Below are positions 9,447-18,489 of a stretch of 64,000 nucleotides of DNA, one piece after another. The position numbers and the translations under genes are program-made. Every line of letters begins with the position of its first letter. The first letter of the stretch is position 1. A model generated the notes under the pieces. That model saw only the letters and a program-made list of their open reading frames with translations, searched no databases and was not told the origin of the DNA. The stretch comes from Ahniella affigens (GTDB lineage Bacteria > Pseudomonadota > Gammaproteobacteria > Xanthomonadales > Ahniellaceae): contig NZ_CP027860.1 in assembly GCF_003015185.1 (NCBI RefSeq), positions 4,206,501 to 4,270,500 of the forward strand, written 5' to 3'.

Positions 9447-10397
9447 ATGGATGTCATTCTCGCCAATCCCCGCGGTTTCTGTGCTGGCGTTGACCGCGCC
9501 ATTGAAATCGTCGAGCGCGCGCTCGATGCCTTTGGCGCACCGATCTACGTGCGGCACGAAGTCGTGCACAACCGGTTTGTCGTGGATGGCCTGCGCAAAC
9601 GCGGGGCTGTATTCGTCGAAGAATTGGACGAAGTGCCGGACGCCGCCACGGTGATTTTCTCAGCACACGGTGTCTCGCAAACGGTGCGCGGCGAGGCGAG
9701 GCGGCGCAAGCTCAATGTCTTTGACGCGACGTGCCCGCTGGTGACGAAAGTGCACATCGAGGTTGCCCGGCATGCGCGCGCCGGCCGCCATGTTGTGCTG
9801 ATCGGCCATGCTGGCCACCCCGAAGTCGAAGGCACACTTGGCCAGTGGGCCGCAGCGCACGGCTCGGCGCAGATTCACTTGATCGAGACGCCTTCAGACG
9901 TCGAGAAGTTGCCGGTTCCGCTCGAGGCTGAACTCGCGTACGTCACCCAGACCACCCTGTCGGTCGATGACACGCTCGATGTGATTGATGCGCTCAGAAA
10001 GCGCTATCCGAACGTGATCGGCCCGAAGCACGATGACATCTGCTACGCGACGCAGAATCGCCAGGACGCGGTCAAGCGGTTGTCCGAACGCTGCGATCTG
10101 GTGTTGGTCGTGGGCTCGCCGAACAGCTCGAACTCCAACCGGCTGCGCGAACTGTCAGAAAAGCGCGGCGTGCAGTCGTTCTTGATTGATGGTGCTGCCG
10201 ACATTCAAACGGCGTGGCTTGAAGGCCGCCAGTGTGTTGGCGTGACGGCAGGAGCCTCGGCGCCAGAAAGCCTCGTCCAGGGCGTGCTTGATCGGCTGCG
10301 TGCCGAAGGCGCCAATGCCGTTCAGGAATTGGATGGTGAGCCGGAAAACGTGGTGTTTGCGCTGCCGAAGGAACTGCGCCTGATCATGATCGACTGA
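9447..10397 (+). CDS. ispH: 4-hydroxy-3-methylbut-2-enyl diphosphate reductase
   Basis: A 316-residue iron-sulfur enzyme, the last step of the MEP isoprenoid pathway. The three cluster cysteines are visible in GFCAGVDRA (C13), FDATCPLV and [11 protein letters not shown] (about residue 199). The substrate-binding SSNS motif ([11 protein letters not shown]) and TAGASAPE follow. Length equals the E. coli enzyme. Unlike the E. coli operon, no fkpB lies between lspA and ispH. Confidence 0.98.
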   Translation: MDVILANPRGFCAGVDRAIEIVERALDAFGAPIYVRHEVVHNRFVVDGLRKRGAVFVEELDEVPDAATVIFSAHGVSQTVRGEARRRKLNVFDATCPLVTKVHIEVARHARAGRHVVLIGHAGHPEVEGTLGQWAAAHGSAQIHLIETPSDVEKLPVPLEAELAYVTQTTLSVDDTLDVIDALRKRYPNVIGPKHDDICYATQNRQDAVKRLSERCDLVLVVGSPNSSNSNRLRELSEKRGVQSFLIDGAADIQTAWLEGRQCVGVTAGASAPESLVQGVLDRLRAEGANAVQELDGEPENVVFALPKELRLIMID

Positions 10398-10418
10398 TGG
10401 GGCGCGCGTCCAACCGGA

Positions 10419-10874
10419 TCATTGCAACATCGCTGCAACTTGACCGCGAATGGCGTTAACCGACGTATTGGCCAACCAGATGGGGGCGCTGGCATCGCGC
10501 TTGTCACCCTTCGCATTCGGCACTATTGGGCGCGCCTGCCCGTCAACGCACCGCACACCGAGCATGGGTAGTTGCCAGCTGGCAGCCACATGAAAGCGCA
10601 CCACTTGCGGCGTGCAGTTTGTTTGGTTCGAAGCCGTTCCTTTGATCAGGTCAAACGCTCGCTGACGCCAGGCTTCTAGGACCTGGTCGTCAGCGTCGGC
10701 AGGGAAAACCAGGACGTAGTCGAAGACGGTATCGGCGTTTGTAGGACGGACGGGTTGGGCGCCGGCAACGGCATCTGCGGCGACGCTCATGCTACCGATC
10801 AGCAATACCGCGCTCACCAGCGTGCCGATGGCGAAGCCTTTGAGTTGCGCGAGGACACCAGCCAGACCAGACAT
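10419..10874 (-). CDS. Secreted/periplasmic protein of unknown function
   Basis: A 151-residue protein starting at ATG 10874 with a signal-peptide-like N-terminus (LKGFAIGTLVSAVLLIGSMSVAADA). The mature part has two Cys (QTNCTPQVV and GVRCVDGQ) that could form a disulfide, and an otherwise mixed composition. It lies convergent to ispH with only 21 bases between stops. I recognise no family. Confidence 0.6.
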   Translation of the reverse strand: MSGLAGVLAQLKGFAIGTLVSAVLLIGSMSVAADAVAGAQPVRPTNADTVFDYVLVFPADADDQVLEAWRQRAFDLIKGTASNQTNCTPQVVRFHVAASWQLPMLGVRCVDGQARPIVPNAKGDKRDASAPIWLANTSVNAIRGQVAAMLQ

Positions 10875-11029
10875 GAATCGCTCCCAGGATGGTCGGCATT
10901 GTTGCCAAGCGGCGCGTCCTTGGGCACCCCGTGATCAGGGGGGCGGGCGATCAGGTGTTGGCATATGAACGACGGCAGGTCGGGGCGGCGATGGATCGCC
11001 ACAGCGGCCTTTTGATTCGCAGCGCTCTT

Positions 11030-11485
11030 CTCTTTGTGGGAGGGCCTTCAGGCCCGAACCAAGCTTGCGGCAGTCCCGTTCCCTTTTTGTAGGAGGGCCT
11101 TCAGGCCCGAACCAATCTTGCGGCAGTCCCCTTCCCTTTTTGTAGGAGGGCCTTCAGGCCCGAACCAATCTTGCGGCAGTCCCCTTCCCTTTTTGTAGGA
11201 GGGCCTTCAGGCCCGAACCAAGCTTGCGGCAGTCCAGTTCCCTTTTTGTAGGAGGGCCTTCAGGCCCGAACCAAGCTTGCGGCAGTCCCGTTCCCTTTTT
11301 GTAGGAGGGCCTTCAGGCCCGGACCAAGCTTGCAGCATCACCGTTCGCGGCTGAAGCCGCTCCTACAAAACAGCGGGTTCCGACCACCTGCGCGGCAAGA
11401 TTGGTGTGCTGTTTGTAGGAGGGCCTTCAGGCCCGAACCAATGTTGCGACAAGATCGGTTCGCGGCTGAACTCGCTCCCCCAAAA
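11030..11485. repeat. Tandem REP-like array, 53-bp period, with inverted terminal copies
   Basis: Six direct copies are spaced exactly 53 bases apart, with cores starting at 11041, 11094, 11147, 11200, 11253 and 11306. Each has a perfect short hairpin (GGGCCTTCAGGCCC) preceded by TTTTTGTAGGA and followed by GAACCAA(T/G)CTTGCGGCAG. The array ends at 11341-11370 with an inverted relative, TTCGCGGCTGAAGCCGCTCCTACAAAA. A second direct/inverted pair follows at 11412-11485. This is the general style of REP/BIME elements. It fills most of the 650-base gap between two minus-strand genes. Confidence 0.92.
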
Positions 11486-11521
11486 ACCCGCGATTCAATG
11501 TGCGCGGGCGCCAAGGCTTCA

Positions 11522-13273
11522 TCAGCGCTTGCGATCTATCTCCGGCCCCTTCGCCGAACCCGTGCCGCGCCTTGGGTCATTCGCGCCATAGAACCGATTG
11601 CCCGCTACTGGTGACGCGCCCAACGCTGGCGCGCCAATCAAGATCGCCGCCAGATGGTTCTCGGGTTGCGGCTCGGTGAACACATGGCCCCACAACTCGA
11701 GAATCATTCGCGTATCCGGGCTCAACGCGCGTGCCTCGACAGCGGTCGCCTCGGGCTGCCACTGCTGATGGAACCGAGGCGCATCCACAGCCTCCTGAAT
11801 GTTCATGCCAAAGTCGATGACGTTGACAATCGTGTGCAGCACGGCCGTGATGATTCGACTGCCGCCCGGTGTTCCGACCACCATGAAGGGTTGGCCATCG
11901 CGCAGCACGATTGTTGGGGTCATCGAGCTCAACGGCCGTTTGCCCGGTGCAATCGCATTGGCTTCGCCTTGCACCAGTCCGTACAGGTTGGGTACCCCGG
12001 GTGCCGACGTGAAGTCGTCCATTTCGTTGTTCAGCAAGATACCCGTGCCCGCGGCCGTCACTTTGGCGCCGAACCAGTCGTTCAACGTATAGGTCACGGC
12101 CACCACATTTCCATCCGCGTCGGCAATCGAATAGTGCGTGGTGTTGCTGCCTTCGTGCGGCGCCTTGCCGGGCGCCAGCGCGTCGGAATCGCCCGCCTTC
12201 CGATCATGGATGGCGCCACGAATGCGACCGGCATGCGCGTCGTCGAGCAGGCGCGCGATGGGGTTCTCAACGAAATCCGGATCGCCCAAGTAGTGATTGC
12301 GATCGACATACGCATGACGCATGGCCTCGATCATCCAGTGCGTTGCCTGGGCCGAGCCCCAACCGGCATCGCTGAGCGGATACGCCTCGAGAATATTGAG
12401 AATCTCGCAGAGCACGACCCCACCGGAGCTCGGCGGCGGCGCCGAAATCACATGAAACCCACGGTAGTCGCACTCCAGCGGCGCGCGCAGTTTGGCCTGG
12501 TAGGACGCCAAATCTTGTTCGGTAATCAGCCCGCCGCCGGCCTTGCTCGCATCGGCAAGACGTGTTGCCGTGGCCCCACGATAGAATCCGTCGCGACCGT
12601 TTTTCGCAATGCGTTTCAGACTCTCGGCGAGGTCTTTTTGGATCAACCGATCACCGGCTTTGGGCGCGCTGCCGTCGGCGTTGAGGAAGATGGCGGCCGT
12701 TGCCGAGTCTTTGCGAAGGTCCGCCGCGACGGCTTCAATCATGTCGACGTCACCCTGCTCTAACACGAAGCCCTTTTGCGCGAGCACGATGGAAGGTGCG
12801 ACCAAGCGCTTTCTAGGCAGTGTGGCAAAACGCTCTCGTGCCAGTTCCAGCCCGGCCACCGTGCCCGGCACGCCGACAGCTTTGTATCCCAGCGTGCTAA
12901 GCCCCGGAATCACCTGCCCGTTTTCGTCCAGATACATCTTCGCCGTCGCAGCAGCTGGCGCCGTCTCGCGGAAATCAATGAATTGCACCGTGCCATCCGC
13001 GAGACGCAAGGTCATGAAGCCGCCGCCACCCAGGTTGCCTGCGGCGGGGTACACCACGGCCAGGGCATAACCCACCGCAATCGCCGCGTCCACGGCATTA
13101 CCGCCCTCCGCCAACACCCTTGCGCCGACGTCAGTCGCCAGATGTTGCGCGGTCACGACCATACCGTCCCGGGCCGCAACGGGCGGCTCCGATGCAGCGT
13201 GGAGCTGACTGAAGTTCAGGCAAAGACTGAAGGCCAATACGCAAGAGGTTGATTTCTTGTAACTCAGTGACAT
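11522..13273 (-). CDS. ggt: Gamma-glutamyltransferase
   Basis: A 583-residue periplasmic enzyme that hydrolyses or transfers gamma-glutamyl groups from glutathione and related compounds. ATG 13273 gives a good signal peptide (MSLSYKKSTSCVLAFSLCLN). Family landmarks are AAGNLGGGGFM, the self-processing site GSNTTHYS (nucleophile Thr near residue 380), LNNEMDDF, PLSSMTPTIV and GTPGGSRI. The precursor is expected to split into two subunits before the catalytic Thr. It is monocistronic, divergent from the nuclease gene, and its 3' end faces the REP array. Confidence 0.95.
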   Translation of the reverse strand: MSLSYKKSTSCVLAFSLCLNFSQLHAASEPPVAARDGMVVTAQHLATDVGARVLAEGGNAVDAAIAVGYALAVVYPAAGNLGGGGFMTLRLADGTVQFIDFRETAPAAATAKMYLDENGQVIPGLSTLGYKAVGVPGTVAGLELARERFATLPRKRLVAPSIVLAQKGFVLEQGDVDMIEAVAADLRKDSATAAIFLNADGSAPKAGDRLIQKDLAESLKRIAKNGRDGFYRGATATRLADASKAGGGLITEQDLASYQAKLRAPLECDYRGFHVISAPPPSSGGVVLCEILNILEAYPLSDAGWGSAQATHWMIEAMRHAYVDRNHYLGDPDFVENPIARLLDDAHAGRIRGAIHDRKAGDSDALAPGKAPHEGSNTTHYSIADADGNVVAVTYTLNDWFGAKVTAAGTGILLNNEMDDFTSAPGVPNLYGLVQGEANAIAPGKRPLSSMTPTIVLRDGQPFMVVGTPGGSRIITAVLHTIVNVIDFGMNIQEAVDAPRFHQQWQPEATAVEARALSPDTRMILELWGHVFTEPQPENHLAAILIGAPALGASPVAGNRFYGANDPRRGTGSAKGPEIDRKR

Positions 13274-13446
13274 CGCGGCTTGCACCCAAATCGCCAAAGT
13301 GAGCGCGCATGCTAGCAGTCCCAGGATTGTGGGACCCGCATCCGGGCCAACCCAAGGCATCGTTCAGGTTGCGCCGTGTCATGCCTTCGCCACGCGGCGC
13401 TGCTACGCTCAGGGATTCCAAACAAACTCGCCAAGACAGGGTTTTC

Positions 13447-16400
13447 ATGAACAGAATCGTTCGGCTAAGCGCGCTTGCGCTGGCCATGTCGTCCGTCAGC
13501 AGTCTCGCACCAGGGGCGGCATTCACCCCAGGCAACTTGGCCGTCGCGCGCGTAGGCACCGGCAGCGGCGCCCTGAGCGCCGCAGCGACTGCGGTCTTTA
13601 TCGACGAGTACACCACAAGCGGCACGCTGGTGCAGTCCATCCCGCTGCCCACGGCCGATTCTGGCGCGAATCAGACCTTAACCGTCGCCGGCTCGTCGAC
13701 CTCGGAAGGCATGCTGACACGCTCGACAGATGACCGCTATTTGGTCCTGACCGGTTATGACGCCGCACCCGGAACAGCCTCTGTGGCGGGCACGACCGCC
13801 GCCGCCACGAATCGCATCATCGGCAGAGTGGACGCTACGGGCAGCGTGGACACCACGACCGGCCTCAACAGCGCCTTCAATACGAGCAATATCCGCAGTG
13901 CCGCCACCGCCGATGGCTCCGGCATCTGGGCTGGCGGCACCGGCGCCAGCGGTACGGGTGGTATTTGGTACCAGACTTTCGGTGTGATCGGCGCAGGTAC
14001 CCAGGTGAGTACGACGGTCACCAACACGCGCAATCTGGGCATTTTTGCCAATCAGCTTTACACCACCGCACAATCAGGCGCGATCCGACTCGCGTTCATC
14101 GGCTCAGGCTTGCCAACCACAACCGGCCAGATCATGACCAATCTGCCTGGTCTGCCTACGGCGTCGAATTCGCCCTATGGGTTTGTGGTACTCGACCGCA
14201 CACCCAGTGTTGCCGGAATCGATACCCTTTATTTCGCTGATGACGCAGCGGGACTGCAAAAGTATTCCACCGGTGACGGCATCAACTGGATCGCGCGAGG
14301 TTCCGTCGCTGGCAACCTGCGCGGTCTGACCGCGAGAGTCGACTCCATTACCGGTAGCGTCGTCTTGTTCGGCACGTCAACCGCCACGAGCGCCAACACG
14401 CTGATCACGCTGACCGACACCGCGGCCTTTGACGCGAATATCGTAGCGACGCCTACGGTGATTGCAACGGCCGGCACCAACACCGTATTCCGTGGCGTTG
14501 CGTATGTCCCGTCGGTCGCGGCAACCCCAGAGCTGTCGATTGCCGCAGCGAATGTTGCGGAAGGCAACACGGGCTGCGGCGGCGGCTCGACACCGCTGGA
14601 TTTCCCCGTGACCGCAACGGTGGCGCCGCTCAGCACGTTGACGTTCAACTTCGCCACCAGCGACGGCAGTGCCACCGCAGGCAGTGACTACACCGGCGTC
14701 ATGGCCGGAACCGGCACGATCAATGCGGGCCAGACGACCGGTACCGCAACGGTGCAAGTCAGCTGCGACAATCGCGTTGAAGCCAACGAGAATTTCACCG
14801 CGAGCCTGACGGCGGGCGCGGGCTACACGATCAGCGCCACGAACGGTAGTGCTACGGGCACGATCGGCAACGACGAAGTCGTGGCGGCTCGAATCAGTGA
14901 TGTCACGCAGGCCGAGGGCACGGGCGGCGGCACCACCGCGTTCAACTTCACCGTGTCGCTTGATAACGGTGTCGAAGCCGGTCTGGGCGGCATCAGCATG
15001 CTGTACACCGTCGATGCTGCGGGCGCCACGCCCGGCACCGATGGCGTCGACTTCCTGAGCCCAGCACCCGAACCCGGCCTGTTTACGATTCCAGATGGCA
15101 GCAATAGCGCGACGCTGACCGTGCAAGTCGGCGCCGATAGCACCGATGAACCCAACGACACGTTTGCAGTCACGCTGAGCAACATCGTCGCCGGCAGTAT
15201 TGTCGATGCGACCGGCGATGGCACGATCACCAACGATGATTCGGCTGTGCCCGTGATCAGCATCAATGATGTGTCAGTCACCGAAAACGACGCCGGCGGT
15301 CCAGCCGTCAATGCGGTGTTTACCGTGTCGATCGTCCCGGCACCAACTGGTACGGTCACGGTCACTGCCGACACGGCCAGTGATTCCGCGGTGTCGCCTG
15401 GTGACTTTACGTCGACCAATGCAGTCCTCAGCTTTGACAATGCCAACACGACTCGTCAGTTCACCGTACCGATCACCAATGACTGCACGATCGAAGGCAG
15501 CGAAAGCTTCTTTGTGAATCTGAGCGGCCTGACCGGTACCGCCGCGATTGGCGATAGCCAAGGCGTGGGCACGATCACCGATAACGATGTCGCGATCAAT
15601 GCCAGCATCTCGTTCCTGACGCCGAGTGCCAACGAGGGCGACACCGGCACGAACACCCGCGTGGCACGCGTCACGCTGGATCGCGCGATGCAATGTGGTG
15701 ACTTCACCTACAGCGTCAACAGCACAGGTGGCACTGCGACCTCTGGCACCGACTATCAAGCCGTGGCTGTCAGCAACCAGACAATCAGTGGCGCGGCGAC
15801 GACCGCCGACGTCAACGTCACGATCAACGGTGACCTGGACAGCGAAAGCGATGAAACCGTGACGCTGACCCTGACGGGCGGCGGCACAAACGTCACGATC
15901 ACTCCCAATACCGCCACGGCCACGCTCGTCAACGACGACACCGCGCCGGTCATGACCATTGCCGAGATCCAGGGCGACGGCTCGGCCACGACGGTGCCGG
16001 CCGCACCGAACAACGTGGTCACGACCTTTGGCAATGTGGTGACGACGGTCGCGCCGACCGGCTTCTACATGCAGATGGCGGTGGGCGACGCGAACATGGA
16101 CACGTCGGATGCGATCTTCGTGTTCACGGGCGCGGGCAGTCCATCCCTGACCAACCTCGCGGCTGGCGACGTGGTCACCGTGCGCGGACCAGTGGTCGAG
16201 TTCAACGGTATCACCGAGTTCACCACGGGCTCGGGCATGCCGATTGTTGCTGAGACCGGCACCGCAGCCTTGCCGGCAGCGTTCGTGCTCGACAATGCGA
16301 TTCCGTCGCCGAACAACCTCGTGCCGTTCTGCGATGCCGACAATGACAACAATACGGGCGGCGCCAGCGGTCAGTTCCAGACTACCGATACGTTCCTCAC

Positions 16401-18243
16401 GCGCAACTATGAGTGCCTGGAATTCATGCGCGTGACGACGAGCACGGGCGTGGTCAATGGCCCGAACCAGACGTTCGGTACCGATCCGTATGCCGAGATG
16501 TACATGACCACGAGTGGCGCCCGCAGCTTCCGTGAGCCGGGCCACTCGGTCCTGGTCAACAACGAAAACGTCGCTGCGGTGAATCTGACCCCGCCAGCAC
16601 CGGTGCTGCCAACGTCGCCGATCTGGGATGCCAACCCTGAAATCTTCGAACTGGACGTCGACAAGTTCTTTACGACCACGACGAAGAACGTCCTGCCACC
16701 GCGCACCACGTTCTCAGCAACTGGCTTGCTGGGCTTCGAATTCGGTGGCTACGAGTTCTGGGTCACCGCGAACAGTGGCAACACCGAAGCTGACCTGACC
16801 GTGCAGACGCCCGGCCCCGAACTGCCCATTCCGGTGCCAACCGCCGCACCGACCCAGCTGACCGTCGGCTCGCTGAACGTGCTGCGCCTTTATGACTACT
16901 GCGATGACCCGGGCAGCAGCTCGGGCAACGAGCCCGTCAACGTGGCCGAAACCGACCGCAAGCTGCTGAAGCTGTCGGCGTATATCCGCAACGTGCTGAA
17001 GAGCCCGGATGTCATCGGTATTCAGGAAGTCGAGCTGCCAAGCGTTACGTGCACAACGGGCGACCCGACATCGGCACTGCAATTGCTCGCCAACAAGATT
17101 GCCGCCGATGGCGGCCCGTCGTATGCCGCGATCAATTCGCCGAGCACCAACGACATCGGTCGCATTTCGGTGGCCTTCCTGGTGAACACGGCACGGGTAT
17201 CGGTGACCACCACTACCCAGCTCCGTGCAACCGAGCAGTGGACGTTCACGGCGAACGGCACCCCAACCACCGCGCTGTTGCATGACCGACCACCGTTCCT
17301 GCTGCGCGCCCAGACGACGGTTGGCAATGGCGGCGTGTTCGACTTTGCGGTCATGACCAATCACCTGCGCTCGCTCGGTGGCATCGACACGATCAACACC
17401 GTCACGAATCAGGAGAACGCACACCGCATCCGTCGGAAGAAGCTGGCGCAGTCTGTGGCCGTGGCGTGTGAGGCCCAAACCTTCCAGACCGCCAACCCGC
17501 TGGTGCCACTCGTCTTGATCGGCGACTACAACGCGTTCGAGTTCTCCGACGGCTATACCGATGTCAACGGCATCATCCGTGGCGACACCGATCCGGCCAA
17601 GAGCGAGTACGACATCGGCTTTGACGGCATGACCGGCGGCTGTACCCCGTTTCCGAACGGCCAGATCGTGTCGCCCGCGTTAACGGAAGCGTTGTTCTCA
17701 CTGCCTGCCACCGAGCGCTATTCGTATGTGTTTGGCGGCAACCCGCAGGAGCTCGATCACGCGTTCCTGAGCACAGGGGCACAGTCGCGCTTTATTGCCT
17801 TTGCTTACGGTCGCGGCAATGCTGATGCGCCCGCCCGCGAAGAAACGCAGCCGCTGATCACGGTGCCGGTGGAAAAGGTTCTGTTTGCGTCCGACCACGA
17901 CGGCTTTGTGATGCGACTCGACCCAAGCGCCAATCGCGCGCCGCTTGTCGCGAGCCCGATTGCGAATCAGAGCGGGGTCGTCGGCAACAGCGTCACGCTG
18001 AATGTGCTGAGTTCATTCTCCGATCCGGACAACGACACGCTGACTTGCACCGCTCAGAGTCTGCCGAATGGCCTCAGCATCAATAGCAGCTGCGTGATCT
18101 CGGGCACCTTGGCGGCTGGTTCGGACATGGGCTCGCCTTACACGGTCACCGTACGCGCAACCGACACCTCCGGCCTGTTTGTCGAGACCACGTTTACGTT
18201 CACGGTGTTGCCGGTCGCCGTGTTCGCCGACGGCTTCGAGTAA
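13447..18243 (+). CDS. Modular extracellular nuclease (ExeM/NucH-like) with C-terminal DGFE peptide
   Basis: A 1598-residue secreted protein. It has a signal peptide (MNRIVRLSALALAMSSVSSLAPGAA) and a beta-rich, propeller-like region to about 355. About four Calx-beta domains follow at roughly 360-475, 478-600, 601-715 and 716-832, each with acidic calcium-type motifs such as EANENF, DEPNDTF and ESDETV. A region resembling the ExeM/NucH OB-like domain runs to about 1134. The endonuclease/exonuclease/phosphatase domain (about 1136-1488) shows IGIQEVE, TNHLRS, LIGDYNAFE and FASDHDGF. An Ig/cadherin-like domain (NRAPLVASPIANQ onward) follows, and the protein ends VAVFADGFE. It probably degrades extracellular DNA. 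The final octapeptide is shared with the esterase at 51.9 kb. Confidence 0.9.
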   Translation: MNRIVRLSALALAMSSVSSLAPGAAFTPGNLAVARVGTGSGALSAAATAVFIDEYTTSGTLVQSIPLPTADSGANQTLTVAGSSTSEGMLTRSTDDRYLVLTGYDAAPGTASVAGTTAAATNRIIGRVDATGSVDTTTGLNSAFNTSNIRSAATADGSGIWAGGTGASGTGGIWYQTFGVIGAGTQVSTTVTNTRNLGIFANQLYTTAQSGAIRLAFIGSGLPTTTGQIMTNLPGLPTASNSPYGFVVLDRTPSVAGIDTLYFADDAAGLQKYSTGDGINWIARGSVAGNLRGLTARVDSITGSVVLFGTSTATSANTLITLTDTAAFDANIVATPTVIATAGTNTVFRGVAYVPSVAATPELSIAAANVAEGNTGCGGGSTPLDFPVTATVAPLSTLTFNFATSDGSATAGSDYTGVMAGTGTINAGQTTGTATVQVSCDNRVEANENFTASLTAGAGYTISATNGSATGTIGNDEVVAARISDVTQAEGTGGGTTAFNFTVSLDNGVEAGLGGISMLYTVDAAGATPGTDGVDFLSPAPEPGLFTIPDGSNSATLTVQVGADSTDEPNDTFAVTLSNIVAGSIVDATGDGTITNDDSAVPVISINDVSVTENDAGGPAVNAVFTVSIVPAPTGTVTVTADTASDSAVSPGDFTSTNAVLSFDNANTTRQFTVPITNDCTIEGSESFFVNLSGLTGTAAIGDSQGVGTITDNDVAINASISFLTPSANEGDTGTNTRVARVTLDRAMQCGDFTYSVNSTGGTATSGTDYQAVAVSNQTISGAATTADVNVTINGDLDSESDETVTLTLTGGGTNVTITPNTATATLVNDDTAPVMTIAEIQGDGSATTVPAAPNNVVTTFGNVVTTVAPTGFYMQMAVGDANMDTSDAIFVFTGAGSPSLTNLAAGDVVTVRGPVVEFNGITEFTTGSGMPIVAETGTAALPAAFVLDNAIPSPNNLVPFCDADNDNNTGGASGQFQTTDTFLTRNYECLEFMRVTTSTGVVNGPNQTFGTDPYAEMYMTTSGARSFREPGHSVLVNNENVAAVNLTPPAPVLPTSPIWDANPEIFELDVDKFFTTTTKNVLPPRTTFSATGLLGFEFGGYEFWVTANSGNTEADLTVQTPGPELPIPVPTAAPTQLTVGSLNVLRLYDYCDDPGSSSGNEPVNVAETDRKLLKLSAYIRNVLKSPDVIGIQEVELPSVTCTTGDPTSALQLLANKIAADGGPSYAAINSPSTNDIGRISVAFLVNTARVSVTTTTQLRATEQWTFTANGTPTTALLHDRPPFLLRAQTTVGNGGVFDFAVMTNHLRSLGGIDTINTVTNQENAHRIRRKKLAQSVAVACEAQTFQTANPLVPLVLIGDYNAFEFSDGYTDVNGIIRGDTDPAKSEYDIGFDGMTGGCTPFPNGQIVSPALTEALFSLPATERYSYVFGGNPQELDHAFLSTGAQSRFIAFAYGRGNADAPAREETQPLITVPVEKVLFASDHDGFVMRLDPSANRAPLVASPIANQSGVVGNSVTLNVLSSFSDPDNDTLTCTAQSLPNGLSINSSCVISGTLAAGSDMGSPYTVTVRATDTSGLFVETTFTFTVLPVAVFADGFE

Positions 18244-18252
18244 TCGGCCTTT

Positions 18253-18296
18253 GGGAGGTCTGAAACAGTCCACCGCGGCTGCATTCAGACCTTCCC
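18253..18296. repeat. GTCTGAA...TTCAGAC hairpin (intergenic element family)
   Basis: A dyad of GGGAGGTCTGAA (18253-18264) with TTCAGACCTTCCC (18284-18296) has one bulge. Its outer arms match the hairpins at 31261-31303 and 43638-43671, although the inner loop differs. It lies 10 bases after the nuclease stop codon and just before the intrinsic terminator. Confidence 0.7.
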
Positions 18297-18312
18297 CGTT
18301 GGCCCCACGATC

Positions 18313-18342
18313 AAGGCCCGCGCATAGCGGGCCTTTTCTTTT
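18313..18342 (+). terminator. Rho-independent terminator of the nuclease gene
   Basis: The hairpin AAGGCCCGC-GCATA-GCGGGCCTT is followed by TTCTTTT. The stem is nine pairs when flanking A/T pairs are included. It lies about 70 bases downstream of the nuclease stop codon, in the right orientation. Confidence 0.85.
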
Positions 18343-18415
18343 GGGACTCGGTGATTCGTATTGTGGAGCTGTTCCGGCCGCAGCGATTCGCGACGGGCCA
18401 AGGGCGCTCAGGCAC

Positions 18416-18485
18416 CTATCGCGAAGCCAACCGCGCGTGGTCGGCTCTTGCTATCGCGAAGCCAACCGCGCGTTGTCGGCTCCTG
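18416..18485. repeat. Two tandem 35-bp REP-like units
   Basis: Two head-to-tail 35-base units (18416-18450 and 18451-18485) start CTATCGCGAAGCCAACCGCG and differ at two positions. Each holds an imperfect dyad (AGCCAACC / GGTCGGCT). They end four bases before the nagE stop codon at 18490 and may act as a 3'-end structure for that minus-strand transcript. Confidence 0.75.
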
Positions 18486-18489
18486 CGGG

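Noticed and set aside
11030-11485. CRISPR array
   Set aside because: The repeat includes the spacers (all units nearly identical over the full 53 bases), there are no unique spacers, and no cas genes are present.
11914-12763. Plus-strand frame opposite gamma-glutamyltransferase
   Set aside because: It is antisense to well-conserved catalytic motifs of ggt and has no recognisable protein features.
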